Origin: Intestinimonas massiliensis (ex Afouda et al. 2020)
GTDB lineage: Bacteria > Bacillota > Clostridia > Oscillospirales > Oscillospiraceae
DNA length: 64,000 nucleotides
Direction of reading: 5' to 3'
Assembly: GCF_001244995.1 (NCBI RefSeq)
Contig: NZ_LN869529.1
Span: 1,320,957 to 1,384,956 of the forward strand
Shown: in pieces, positions 42,089 to 51,630 of the stretch
Layout: every line of letters starts with the position of its first letter
Numbering within the stretch: the stretch's first letter is position 1
Program-made: the position numbers and the translations under genes
Notes under the pieces: model-generated
Database searches by the model: none
Seen by the model: only the letters and a program-made list of their open reading frames with translations
What the model was told of the DNA's origin: nothing

Positions 42089-42360
42089 TTATCTGTCGCC
42101 CCGGTCGGGGGCGTCCTTTTTGTGGGTATGGCCGTCCCGGTTGGCCTCCACCTTCTTTTGTGCCTCTTTCATCTGCTGGGCAATGGTGGGCTGTCTGGGC
42201 GTGGGCCTTGTATCCCGCACAAGCCGCACACGATATTGCCGCTGGTATTCCAAGGCTCTTTGGGAAAGGTCGGCCTCCGCCTGCCTGCTGTCGGTGTAGT
42301 AGTGACCCCAGAAGTAGTCCCGGTGGCCGTCCTGTTCATTGAATTGCCAAGTGACAAAAG
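42089..42360 (-). pseudogene. mob-operon gene truncated by IS110 remnant
   Basis: The frame reads FVTWQFNEQDGHRDYFWGHY then TIAQQMKEAQKKVEA and a stop at 42089-42091. It matches the first part of 36580-37041 but has no start; upstream it runs into the transposase remnant at about 42360. Confidence 0.8.
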
Positions 42361-42361
42361 T

Positions 42362-43429
42362 CTAGATGGCGAAACTCGTGTGGTAATGGAGTCCACAGGC
42401 AATTACCATGTGCCCGTAGCATGGTTGCTCCAAGATGCAGGCCTTTATGTTTCCGTGGTGAACGCACTTTTAGTGCATGACTATGGGAACAATAGTTTGC
42501 GACGGGCTAAAACTGACAAGAAGGATGCTGTAAAACTAGCTAATTATGGCCTTGACCACTGGCTTACCTTGACTCGCTATGTTCCAGAGGCAAATACTCG
42601 TCTGCTTCTGAAGAACTGCTATCGGCAGTACCAGCAATATTCCAAGGTGCATACTATGTTAAAAAATAATCTAATTTCCTTGCTAGATGCCGTATTCCCG
42701 GAGGTCAATCGCTTGTTCAGTAGCCCTCCGCGTGCTGATGGAAGTGAAAAATGGGTGGATTTCGTCTCGGCCTTCTGGCATTGTCAGTGCATTTCAAGGT
42801 TAACTCTAAAATCATTTTCTGCTAAATACTTGAAATGGTGCAAAAAATACGGGTACAAATTCAGCCAGGAGAAGGCGCTTGAACTTCATACTAAGGCATG
42901 CATCTGTATTGGTGTTATGCCTTCCAATGATACAACCAAGCTTTTAGTACAACAAACAATTGTACAGCTCCAGGCAACCTCTGCCGCATTGGCCTCACTC
43001 AAGCAGGAAATGCAGTCTTTGGCCGCTTCTTTGCCCGAATATCCTGTGGTCATGGGAATGTTCGGCATCGGCCCTATACTCGGCCCACAGCTTATGGCTG
43101 AAATTGGCGATGTGCGCCGGTTCCACTCTAAGAAGGCTTTGGTTGCTTTTGCCGGCATTGACGCTCCTCCTTACCAGTCTGGCCAAATGGATATCCGCAG
43201 CCGCAGTATTTCCAAGCGTGGTTCCGCTGCTTTGCGAAGGACTTTGTTCCTTGTGATGGGCGTTTATCTACAAAATGCTCCTCAGGATGAGCCTGTGTAC
43301 AAATTCATGGACAAAAAGCGTTCTGAAGGAAAACCTTACCGGGTTTATATGATGGCTTCCGCCAACAAATTCCTGCGCATCTACTATGCCTCAGTAACTA
43401 CTTATCTAAACACACTGGCACAAACCTGA
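42362..43429 (+). pseudogene. IS110-family transposase, 5'-truncated
   Basis: About 355 codons remain: VVMESTGNYHVPVAWLLQ, then RAKTDKKDAVKLANYGLDHW, and the C-terminal Tnp_IS116 domain with MFGIGPILGPQLMAEIGDV and FAGIDAPPYQSG. The catalytic Ser region is intact, but the N-terminal DEDD segment (the IDVSK strand, about 60 residues) is gone, as is the left end that encodes the bridge RNA in this subgroup. It cannot move. The reading frame that opens at 42032 is accidental. Confidence 0.88.
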
Positions 43430-43598
43430 TCTCATACCGATCACATTTCTGGCCGACCGCCGTTTCAATTTTGAATTGCTCAGCGGTCTGGCGTTGTATT
43501 GCCTTTTTTCTAAATTGAAATCTCGAAATTTTTACTTGACTTTTGTTAGCAGGTCTACCGAAAAGGCCAAACCAACCGGCTCGGCCTGCGGGGATATA

Positions 43599-43640
43599 TG
43601 AAAAGCGCCGCCCATAGTCTCCATTGGGCGGCGCTTTTCA
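43599..43640. terminator. strong bidirectional terminator
   Basis: TGAAAAGCGCCGCCCA (43599-43614) pairs exactly with TGGGCGGCGCTTTTCA (43625-43640). Confidence 0.85.
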
Positions 43641-43681
43641 TAATGCTTTAAAATTTTCTATATGAGTTTGACGTGAGTTCT

Positions 43682-43689
43682 GCTATAAT
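43682..43689 (+). promoter_or_regulatory. extended -10 promoter of restriction cassette
   Basis: TGCTATAAT at 43681-43689, about 30 bases before the start at 43720; no good -35 at normal spacing. Confidence 0.55.
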
Positions 43690-43719
43690 CAAATTACTAC
43701 ATTTAGGGAGAATATTTAT

Positions 43720-45189
43720 ATGGCGTTTAAAAGGGATTGGAGTTTCTTAGATAAAATAACAATGGGATCTGTAGGGACAAAACGTGTAATTGAAATACTA
43801 AATGCCGAGGGACATCAAATTATTGAGTTAGAGAGATATTGCACCAGTAATAAAATATGGTCAACTAAAATTAAACGCTTACGTATTCCTGATTTGCTTT
43901 GTCTACGTTGTGGGAAACGTATTGAGTCTCGGGCCAAGTCAAAATTGGGGATAATAATGTCTGATTCTAAGAATAATCTTGATCGGCGTTGGTATTCGGG
44001 ATTGCGTAAGTCAGATTTAGTTGCTTTTGTTCAATGCCATAGAAATGTAGAAGGACTTTGGGAGGCGAGTAGAACAATAAATCTTTTTAGCGTAGGCGAT
44101 ATGCTAAGTAAAGAGAGCCTCACCAAACTTAGTGCCCCAAAATCTGTATATGAAGGAGCAGAACGTGATCGTGAATGGAAATGTTATATTCCAGGTTATG
44201 ACTTTAAAGTAGTTGCTATCGAAAAAGGGAAAGACGGAACTCGTATTAAATTTATGACACCGACAGGAAAAAGACACTCAAGAGTTATTGCCAGTGATCA
44301 TTATGTTTACGTCAATGAGGGTGATAATTTTCTTGGAAAAGAAAAAATAGTATCTGGAATTGTGCCTTCAACATACGATTGTCATTGTACGGGGGAACAG
44401 TATGATTTTATTAAAGATTTGAAATCCGAGGAAAATGAAACAAAGTATACTGCTATTAAAGCTTTGGGTTTTTTACCGCCAAATAATTTAGCTATTCATG
44501 AACTTCAATGCATAACAAAAAAAGCAGAGATGGATGCACGAATTAAATTAGAGGCATTTGCTACTTTAATAAAGTTAGGTATTGATTTATGGGACGATAT
44601 GTATAGCTTTGTATTTTCCAGCACAAGCGAAGAAATAAAAATGGAATATGTTCTTATACTTGGATAACTTAATCTTGAAGTAGCAACTACGAAGCTTATC
44701 GAGGTTATTAATAATTCTTCCAATAATCCAGAAGTGCGTGCTGCTGCTGTTTGGTCATTACCAAATGACACTTATACATTGCTTGCAATACTAAATCAAT
44801 GCTTTTCGAGTGAGGAGATTCTCGCAAATCATGCAATAGCTAAAATTGAAAAATACTTTTCACCTGAAATGACGCCCAACTTACTATCTTTATTTGGAGA
44901 GGACGAGCATAACAATGCTATTTGTTCGCACATCCTAGCCATGGCACAAGCCGTAAATAAAAAGGCAATTGTTAAACATTATATTGCAGAAAGACAGATA
45001 AAACTACGGAATTGGATATTATTTTCGATTGGTATTAGCGGTAGGAATGGCTATGAGGAATTAATAAATATGCTTGATATAGACGCCAAAGATACATTAA
45101 ATAAACTTGCTTTGTTATGGGATTGTCATGATAATTTCATGAGCAAAGAACAGCAAGAAGGAATTGAATTTATTAAAAGGCAGAAATAA
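43720..45189 (+). pseudogene. HEAT-like protein with an in-frame stop, linked to PvuII-like system
   Basis: The frame MAFKRDWSFLDKITMGS runs 315 codons to a TAA at 44665-44667, then stays open in the same frame to 45189 for another 173 codons; together about 489 residues. The N-terminal third has a zinc-like LLCLRCGKRIE, and the later part (EIINNSSNNPEVRAAAVWSLPND and similar) looks like HEAT/ARM repeats. CAA to TAA would explain the break. An accessory subunit or unrelated cargo; function unknown. Confidence 0.72.
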
Positions 45190-45213
45190 AATGAATTAAG
45201 GGGAAGTTTTAAA

Positions 45214-45747
45214 ATGGAATTTTACAGTGACGAACACAAAGCTAAAATTGCACGTTTAGAAAAGTTGTGGGAAAATCTGCATGAGTTAGCTGATATGTGT
45301 AAAGAATATGGTATACAAGATATGCTTCAAGATAATGGACTTAAAGTTATGCAGCAGCTTGTATACTTAAATATGGATTTTCTCCCAGGGCGAGAAGGCA
45401 ATGATAGTATTTCTAATTCTGGAACCGAATGGGAGATGAAATCTGTTAATATTTTATTGACATCTGGGTTTAGTACAAATCACCATACAAACCATGATAT
45501 TATTGCAAAATATCGCAAAGTTCCATGGACGTTTTCAATATATGAAGGTATTGTTTTAAAAGAGATTTATGTAATGCGACCTGAACAGTTGGAGCCCATA
45601 TTTAGGCATTGGGAAGATCAACTAGATGATGGACGCTCACATATAAATAATCCGAAAATTCCAGTCAAATTTGTCCGTGAAAATGGACTAAAAGTTTATC
45701 CGATTAATCCTCAGCACCCCATTGATCCTGATTTAATAAATATTTAA
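45214..45747 (+). CDS. PvuII-like type II restriction endonuclease
   Basis: 177 aa. The PvuII fold pattern is plain: LPGREGND with Asp64, then EMK with Glu74 and Lys76. This reproduces the spacing of catalytic Asp58, Glu68 and Lys70 in PvuII. His90-His91 match the recognition histidines, and AKYRKVPWTFSIY and INNPKIPVKFV are conserved. I infer cleavage at CAGCTG. It is about 20 residues longer than PvuII at the ends. It lies 24 bases after the HEAT-like gene and convergent with the methyltransferase. Confidence 0.92.
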   Translation: MEFYSDEHKAKIARLEKLWENLHELADMCKEYGIQDMLQDNGLKVMQQLVYLNMDFLPGREGNDSISNSGTEWEMKSVNILLTSGFSTNHHTNHDIIAKYRKVPWTFSIYEGIVLKEIYVMRPEQLEPIFRHWEDQLDDGRSHINNPKIPVKFVRENGLKVYPINPQHPIDPDLINI

Positions 45748-45754
45748 ACTATAA

Positions 45755-45785
45755 GCAAGGGGCACCGCTCGCTGGTGCCCCTTGC
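45755..45785. terminator. terminator between convergent R and M genes
   Basis: GCAAGGGGCACC-N7-GGTGCCCCTTGC, T-rich on both sides. Confidence 0.88.
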
Positions 45786-45791
45786 TCTTTC

Positions 45792-46766
45792 TTATAAAGA
45801 TAATTGTTCTATTTCGGCTTCCCGCTCAATTGTAATAAATTCCCCAGCCATAATTGAATCATAGCTATCTCGAGCCTGGTCTTTACTTTCGACAAATCGA
45901 AAAGTAGATGCTGCGACGAATTCTTGACAAAGTTCAAAGCACAGCCAACGGCGATCAAGTTTCTCTGCAACATATCCTGTAGTATTAGAACCGCCGAAAA
46001 TGTCTAACACCAAATCATTTTTATCGGTTAAAAATTTAATAAAGAAGTCTGGCAGGGCAGAAGGAAATCTTGCAGGGTGCCCTTTAATCGAAAGCAGCTT
46101 ACAATATCGCAAATATTGACTGTTAGAGTCACTATTAGGATATTGCAATAGATTTGGGGGTATTGCCCCACCGTTATCTCTCGTCCACGATGCTTTGCCC
46201 ATAACATGACCTGAAGGTCGCTTAATTCCTTCTTCTTTTACAAAGTCCTCCGGTTTATTAATTAAGTGTTGCATTCTGGAAGAATACGGTGTAAGTACAT
46301 TTTTTATATTTGATTTAGGCCATTCTGTTTTAGAAAGCCACCATACCGTATTAACACTATTTTTTGCTCTTAATTTACGCTTATTGACCCACTCAATCGG
46401 AGCGGGTAAAGCTGAGGTATTATACCAGTAAAAAGGTTGTGCTAAATGAAAACCAATTTCTTCGCACATTTTTATTAATACTTTAAACTGGTATAAGCTA
46501 TAGGTAGGACTTCCACGGTTATACGCAGCACCTAAATCAATAACAAAACTACCGTCATCCGATAATTTATCAAAGACAAGTTTCCCAAAGGAACAAAGCC
46601 ACGAAATATATTCTTCTTGCTCTAAGTTCCCGTAACTTTTTTGACGTAAAAGTGCAAACGGTGGTGATGTTACTACCAAGTTTACACTGCCATCTTCCAA
46701 GGTTCTGAGAAGTTCAAGAGAATCGCCTACAATGCATTGACCCCTATTTGTGCTATATCCGTTCAT
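45792..46766 (-). CDS. PvuII-like N4-cytosine DNA methyltransferase
   Basis: 324 aa. TSPPF at 33-37 is the N4-cytosine catalytic motif IV. IEWVNKRKLRAKNSVNTVWW, NNGGAIPPNLLQ-like and HPARFPSALPDFFIKFL segments match M.PvuII, and DIFGGSNTTG (255-264) is motif I. It would protect CAGCTG from the nuclease. In PvuII the R and M genes diverge with a C regulator between; here they converge and no C gene is present. Confidence 0.93.
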   Translation of the reverse strand: MNGYSTNRGQCIVGDSLELLRTLEDGSVNLVVTSPPFALLRQKSYGNLEQEEYISWLCSFGKLVFDKLSDDGSFVIDLGAAYNRGSPTYSLYQFKVLIKMCEEIGFHLAQPFYWYNTSALPAPIEWVNKRKLRAKNSVNTVWWLSKTEWPKSNIKNVLTPYSSRMQHLINKPEDFVKEEGIKRPSGHVMGKASWTRDNGGAIPPNLLQYPNSDSNSQYLRYCKLLSIKGHPARFPSALPDFFIKFLTDKNDLVLDIFGGSNTTGYVAEKLDRRWLCFELCQEFVAASTFRFVESKDQARDSYDSIMAGEFITIEREAEIEQLSL

Positions 46767-46929
46767 GAATTTTTTACCTCACATTTTCTCTTGATTAGTA
46801 TATCATAACAATGCACTAATAACAATGGTCGGAATTTACGCCCTATATACCAAATTAAAGTGTTTATTTTCCACGTATACTGAAACGCATCTCCAGTCGT
46901 ACACATAGGGGCGCGTAACCGATGGACTC

Positions 46930-46989
<60 letters not shown>

Positions 46990-47010
46990 CCAAATATGGG
47001 AAGTGCAGAA

Positions 47011-47040
47011 AACCGTTGAAACCACAAGGTTTCAACGGTT
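47011..47040. terminator. terminator at left end of element C
   Basis: AACCGTTGAAACC-N4-GGTTTCAACGGTT followed by a T-run, between the attachment repeat and the integrase. Confidence 0.85.
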
Positions 47041-47125
47041 TTTCTGTTTTCTGAAATCACATTTTCACGGAAAAACTGTCCGCTTGATTTTTGCCGCAAA
47101 AATCTTGAATCAAGGGGACAGAAAA

Positions 47126-48058
47126 ATGAAGAAAATTAAAATGAATCAAGCTGCTACAATGGAAGAAACCTTCAAAGACTTCCTCACTTCCCGGAAAATC
47201 AAAGGCGTTGCCGAAAAAACTTTGCAGACCTATTCTTTCCACCTCCATGCGGTTTCCAAGCACTTGGATATTCAGAAGGACATAGCAGAACTGAACAAGC
47301 GGGACTTGGAGCACATGATAGCAAGCATGAGGGAGCGCGGGCTTTCCGCAAACACGATAAACAGTTACACCCGGACGCTGAAATCTTTCTTTTCTTGGTG
47401 CAATGGAGAAGGACTTACGGCGGTCAATCTGCCGCTCTACAAGGCAGAGGAAACCGTCAAGGAAACCTACACGGACGCAGAATTGAAAGCCCTGCTCAAA
47501 AAGCCCGATGTACGGAAATGTACCTTTGCAGAGTTTCGGGATTGGGCAATCGTAAACTTTCTGCTGAACAGCGGCTGCCGCGCCGCCACGGTCAGAGCTA
47601 TTCAAATACGGGACTTGGATTTGGACAACAGCCTTGTTTACTACCGTCATACCAAGAACAAGAAAGCCCAAGTAATTCCGCTTTGCAGCCCCATGACAGC
47701 CATTCTCCGGGAGTATTTGAGGGTGCGCGGCGGAGCGGCGGCGGATTACCTCTTTTGTACGGAGCGCGGCGAACAACTTACAGAAAACGCCTTGCGTCAA
47801 TCCATTGTCCGATACAATAAGCGGCGGGGCGTGGAGAAAACCAGCATTCATCTGTTTCGCCACACATTCGCCCGGAAATATCTGATTGACTGCGGCGGCG
47901 ACGCTTTTACTCTGCAACGGCTTTTGGGTCACTCCACGCTGAATATGACGAAACATTACTGCGCTATCTTTGACACGGATATTACAAAGAACTATGACAG
48001 CCTTTCACCGCTGGCCCAGTTGAAGGGCGGCGAAAACAGAATCAAGATGGAGCCATGA
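47126..48058 (+). CDS. tyrosine integrase of element C
   Basis: 310 aa from MKKIKMNQAATMEE. N-terminal SAM-like core-binding domain (about 15-95); catalytic domain with Arg in NSGCRAATVRA, Lys in YYRHTKNKKAQ, HLFRHTFAR (His-x-x-Arg), LLGHSTL and nucleophile Tyr in TKHYCAIF. It is 137 bases from attachment repeat 2 and so presumably acts on the tRNA-Ala 3' end, the same site used by the serine recombinases of B and D. Confidence 0.93.
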   Translation: MKKIKMNQAATMEETFKDFLTSRKIKGVAEKTLQTYSFHLHAVSKHLDIQKDIAELNKRDLEHMIASMRERGLSANTINSYTRTLKSFFSWCNGEGLTAVNLPLYKAEETVKETYTDAELKALLKKPDVRKCTFAEFRDWAIVNFLLNSGCRAATVRAIQIRDLDLDNSLVYYRHTKNKKAQVIPLCSPMTAILREYLRVRGGAAADYLFCTERGEQLTENALRQSIVRYNKRRGVEKTSIHLFRHTFARKYLIDCGGDAFTLQRLLGHSTLNMTKHYCAIFDTDITKNYDSLSPLAQLKGGENRIKMEP

Positions 48059-48060
48059 AT

Positions 48061-48189
48061 ATGTGGGATTTGCCAGACTTACCCCTTGCTCTCATCATGG
48101 AGGAAATACTGGAATGGGAAAAGCCAGCGGAGCGGGACACGAACACCGAGCGGGAGCGGGAAAACGATAAGCAATCCAAAGAGCGTTAA
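48061..48189 (+). CDS. 42-aa protein after integrase
   Basis: MWDLPDLPLALIMEEILEWE and a charged tail rich in Glu, Arg and Lys. It starts two bases after the integrase stop and is closed by the hairpin GCGGCGGAGG/CCTCCGCCGC. It might be an excisionase-like helper, but nothing proves it. Confidence 0.5.
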   Translation: MWDLPDLPLALIMEEILEWEKPAERDTNTERERENDKQSKER

Positions 48190-48194
48190 AAGAC

Positions 48195-48221
48195 GCGGCG
48201 GAGGCATTAGACCTCCGCCGC
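48195..48221. terminator. bidirectional terminator
   Basis: GCGGCGGAGG-N7-CCTCCGCCGC, between the convergent integrase unit and the next leftward gene. Confidence 0.85.
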
Positions 48222-48226
48222 ATATT

Positions 48227-48523
48227 TTATTTCAATCCCTTTTGTACCGCGTCCACAGCCTCTTGTACCGCTTTTTCAGCGGCGGGCCATATCATCTCTT
48301 TTATTGCTTCATCGGACGGGAAAACGCGGCGGAGGGCGCGGCGCAATGCCTCCCGCTGTGTACTGTTTGTCCTGTTCCTGTGCGTCTGACGGGTGTATGC
48401 TTGCATGGGAGAGGGCGGATTGCCGCCGTAAATTTCCGCCAAAATCTCCCCGCGCTCTGCGGTACTCATTTCATCGTCAAAAGCGGAAAGGATTTGCTCA
48501 ATTACGCTTTCATGTTCAGTCAT
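48227..48523 (-). CDS. 98-aa protein of unknown function
   Basis: MTEHESVIEQILSAFDDEMS, acidic start, basic middle (NRTNSTQREALRRALRRVF) and helical C-terminus. No domain recognised. Leftward, 30 bases upstream hold AAGGTGAAG. It lies between integrase and the 379-aa gene. Confidence 0.6.
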   Translation of the reverse strand: MTEHESVIEQILSAFDDEMSTAERGEILAEIYGGNPPSPMQAYTRQTHRNRTNSTQREALRRALRRVFPSDEAIKEMIWPAAEKAVQEAVDAVQKGLK

Positions 48524-48577
48524 TTCTTCACCTTCTTTCTCTGTCAGTATTGTTTTTCTTGTACCGCCCAGCGGCTA

Positions 48578-48636
48578 TTTACCTGCCCCCGACCGTCTTA
48601 TATTCTTTTCTTTTATAATGGCCGGGGTCAGGTAAA
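48578..48636. terminator. imperfect long stem-loop
   Basis: TTTACCTGCCCCCGACC pairs with GGCCGGGGTCAGGTAAA (15 of 17) around 25 bases, downstream of the leftward 379-aa gene. Confidence 0.6.
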
Positions 48637-48648
48637 CAGCGCCAGCGG

Positions 48649-49788
48649 TTACACGGATTTTCTCACATAATGGCCCCGCTTGACCCGCTCAATCAGGCCG
48701 TGCTCCACAAACTTATCCAGCGTCTTACGGCTGAAACCCTGTGCATAGATTTCCTGCGTTGTCCATGCGTCACCTTCCAACTGCTCAAAGCGTTTTTCAG
48801 TCTGACGGCGGCCCATATCCTTGTTGTGCTCGGCGTTGTGTTCTGCATTGTATGCGCCCATTTCTTCTTTCAAATACGGCGCAGCCACGATTTCAACATC
48901 CTTTTCAAAGTCGATGGTAAACTCATAATTGCCGTCTGGTATTTCTCCATGATAAGGGAGCGGCGCGGTTCCTGTGCGGAAATACTGATACACCCATTCT
49001 TTCAGTGTCCGGTATTCCTCCCCCGGAAGGGTCATGTATTGCCCCGACTGGTAAGATAACATCATCATGGCATTATCGTAGGTGCTGCCTCTGAAACGGG
49101 AGCGTTCGCTCTGGCTCATGGTTTTGGATATTTCCAGAGTTGCGCGGCGGTCATTCAGATAGTCCATAATAGGCTGTGCCCATCTCTCCCAAGTCATGGG
49201 AATACCGCGATAGGTTGCGCTGTGCGCCTCCATTTGCCCCATGTAGCACCAAACGCCTTTGACCGTCCCGCGCACTTCCAATGAAACCCCGAAGGTTATC
49301 ATTTTTTCCAGACCGTCAGGCCATTGCATACGGTTTAACCACCGCTGGGCGCTCTCCGTCTTTTGGGCGCGGCAAAGGGCCAGCAAATCCCATTTGTCTT
49401 GTTCTGAAACATGCACCAGCGGAAACCGCTGGGCAAGAATATGATATTGCAGTTTAGACCGCTGATTTCCGCTCAATCGGAAAATATCATCGGTGAGAAA
49501 TTGCACCTTGTAGGGGTACATTCTGTATTCATCAAATTCGCATTTCAAAAAATCCCTCCTTGTCAAATGATTGCCCTTATAGGCAATTAGATAGTTGTTA
49601 TATTCTATATCTCTGGTATCATCCTCACCCTCAAAGGCGCTGACTGATACAAGGATTGTTTTCGTTTTTTGCGCTGCTGCCCATGTGATAGGCAAGCCGC
49701 GAAAGAGAAGCGGCGCGGCGGCGCTCTGGTCTTGCTGTGGCTCTAAACCGTCGAGCGGGAGCGGGACAATCGGTTCAAAGTCAATCAA
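48649..49788 (-). CDS. 379-aa element C protein, replication-type context
   Basis: MIDFEPIVPLPLDGLEPQQD. An internal region with RLNRMQWPDGLEKMITFGVSLE and a C-terminal winged-helix-like stretch (EGDAWTTQEIYAQGFSRKTLDKFVEHGLIERVKRGHYV). It follows the primase gene by three bases, so it probably takes part in element replication or its control. Family not recognised. Confidence 0.68.
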   Translation of the reverse strand: MIDFEPIVPLPLDGLEPQQDQSAAAPLLFRGLPITWAAAQKTKTILVSVSAFEGEDDTRDIEYNNYLIAYKGNHLTRRDFLKCEFDEYRMYPYKVQFLTDDIFRLSGNQRSKLQYHILAQRFPLVHVSEQDKWDLLALCRAQKTESAQRWLNRMQWPDGLEKMITFGVSLEVRGTVKGVWCYMGQMEAHSATYRGIPMTWERWAQPIMDYLNDRRATLEISKTMSQSERSRFRGSTYDNAMMMLSYQSGQYMTLPGEEYRTLKEWVYQYFRTGTAPLPYHGEIPDGNYEFTIDFEKDVEIVAAPYLKEEMGAYNAEHNAEHNKDMGRRQTEKRFEQLEGDAWTTQEIYAQGFSRKTLDKFVEHGLIERVKRGHYVRKSV

Positions 49789-49791
49789 TGC

Positions 49792-51012
49792 TTACCCCTT
49801 GGCCGTCAGCGTTTCCCGCTGGGCAAAGAGCGTATCAAAGGCCCACTGTCCTTGGTCAATGGGTGCGTCCTTGTAATCCAGCCAAAGGCCCACTTTATCA
49901 CAAATGCGGCTCACGGACACATGAGCGCCCACCCGCTCGGCAAGCCCCTTTGTTTTCCGCTCGTATAACTCCCATTCCAGACCTGTGTTGTCCTTGTATT
50001 GCTTATCAAAAGCAAGAATGATTTCCTTTGCGCCCGCCTGCATGAGCATGGCAATGTGGTTTGTATGTGCGCCAAAGGTGTGTGTTGCCACAGCGTAAGG
50101 ATAACCGTAGGTGTGGGCCAGCATAACGCTTTTTGCGCCCTCAAATACGATGGCTTTTCCCGTTTCACGGATGGCCGCTTTTGCTTTGTGCAAGCCGTAG
50201 AGATTTCGGGTGTTTGGAAAGCTCCAACACGGTTTACCGTTCTTGTAGTATTGTCCCCCTTTATACAGAGGCATATATTTCGCCGTTGGAAACTGGTATA
50301 AATCTTTGGGTGAAAAGTCTGGGAAACAGGCTTTTGCCTCTTGCCGCAGCATGGAAAAATTGCGTTCATACAGACCGACAATTTCCCCATCGGCGTTGTG
50401 GTGCGGCAGAATGATGGTTTTTCTTTTGGGATAATACGCAACTTGGAATGCCTGCAACTGTTCAACGGGAATACCGTCCCCGCCCTGTTCCCGACTTTTG
50501 CACCATACCAGCCGGGAAAGCGTTTCCCGTCATGTGTCAAACTGCGAATACAATTCTTGTATGGTGTTGGGGTCAATGCCCTGCACCATTTCAATTTCTA
50601 CATTTGGGTCAAACGGCTTTTCAGAATACGAAAATTCAATATCTTCCTGTGGTATTCTATTCTCAAAGTCGATTTCCTGCCCATCCATCCACTTCTCAAG
50701 CATCTTTTTGGCATGGTATGGACTGTCTAAATCCAAGGACCGCATGACCCATGTATGCAGCATCATTCCGCCGCCGCACGCGCTGAAACAATTTACTTTC
50801 AATGTTTCCGGGTCGAACAATGCGCTGTGGTTCTCTCCGTGGTGACAAAGGCCCAAAATTTGAATAGACCGTTTCCCGCCGCTGTTCACCCAGCGCGGCG
50901 CAGCATTGAAATGTTCAAAGAGGGAGAAAAATTCCTCTTTGTTCAACCGTGTAATTTTATCTTCATATATCGGCTCATAAGCCAACTCAAAAGGCACTTC
51001 CATGTTACTCAT
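49792..51012 (-). pseudogene. CHC2/Toprim primase interrupted by an in-frame TGA
   Basis: From MSNMEVPFELAYEPIY (ATG at 51012, AAGGAG upstream) the frame has a CHC2 finger (LCHHGENHSALF...CFSACGG) and meets TGA at 50530-50532. The same frame continues with RETLSRLVWCKSREQGGDG into a Toprim part (KAIVFEGAKSVMLAH, EIILAFDKQY). All else is intact, so TGG to TGA is the simplest change. Without readthrough the primase is lost. A re-start at a TTG (50457) is possible. Confidence 0.82.
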
Positions 51013-51630
51013 GGCAAAACTCCTTTTTATCAAATTAGAAAGTCTTTGGAGAGATTTTTTCATCTCTCTCACTTTCTATAATAATTATACTATAAAAATT
51101 TTTTTGACTCAAATTAGCAGAATTATGAAAGAAAATGAGTAAAACAAGAACATTACAAAGCATTTCTTGCAGGAGCCGAGGCAGAACAAAACTTCCCATC
51201 GGACAGCAGGAAGGGAGCGCCGGGGGGATAGTATTAGGAAAAAGAACAAGGTACGCGCGGCGGCGGATTTTCCCGGCGATTGTCCCGACCGCTGATAAAT
51301 TACGGGAAACACGGACGAACACGGCGGAAACGACAAAAAGCAGAGCGGAACAAAGAGAATTGCATGAAAAACGGCGCATAATTCAAGAAATCCACGCCAT
51401 TTCATATCGTATTCGATTGAAAATAAGAAAAAACACACCGAAATCGCGCGTTTTCCAGTCGAAACGCGGCAATTTCATGTGTGTCATGCGGAACAGCAAT
51501 ATTTTCAACTATTTTCGATAAATTTTGCGAAAGCTCTTGACAATATATATATATATATATGATAGATTGTACGAAATGCTGTCAGATTGCACAGTATTCG
51601 TACATTTTTTATTTGCAAGGAGGAATTGCT
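51013..51630. other. 617-bp region between divergent units of element C
   Basis: No convincing gene. A rightward 128-codon frame (51135-51521) is Arg/Lys-rich without family features. A TA-rich tract lies at 51545-51561. It probably holds the divergent promoters and perhaps an origin. Confidence 0.45.

Noticed and set aside
42032-42361. N-terminal extension of the IS110 transposase
   Set aside because: The frame from 42032 to 42361 is antisense to the mob gene fragments and does not resemble the family's DEDD domain.
51135-51521. 128-codon plus-strand frame in the element C intergenic region
   Set aside because: Arg/Lys-rich, no family features, weak Shine-Dalgarno; kept as non-coding.
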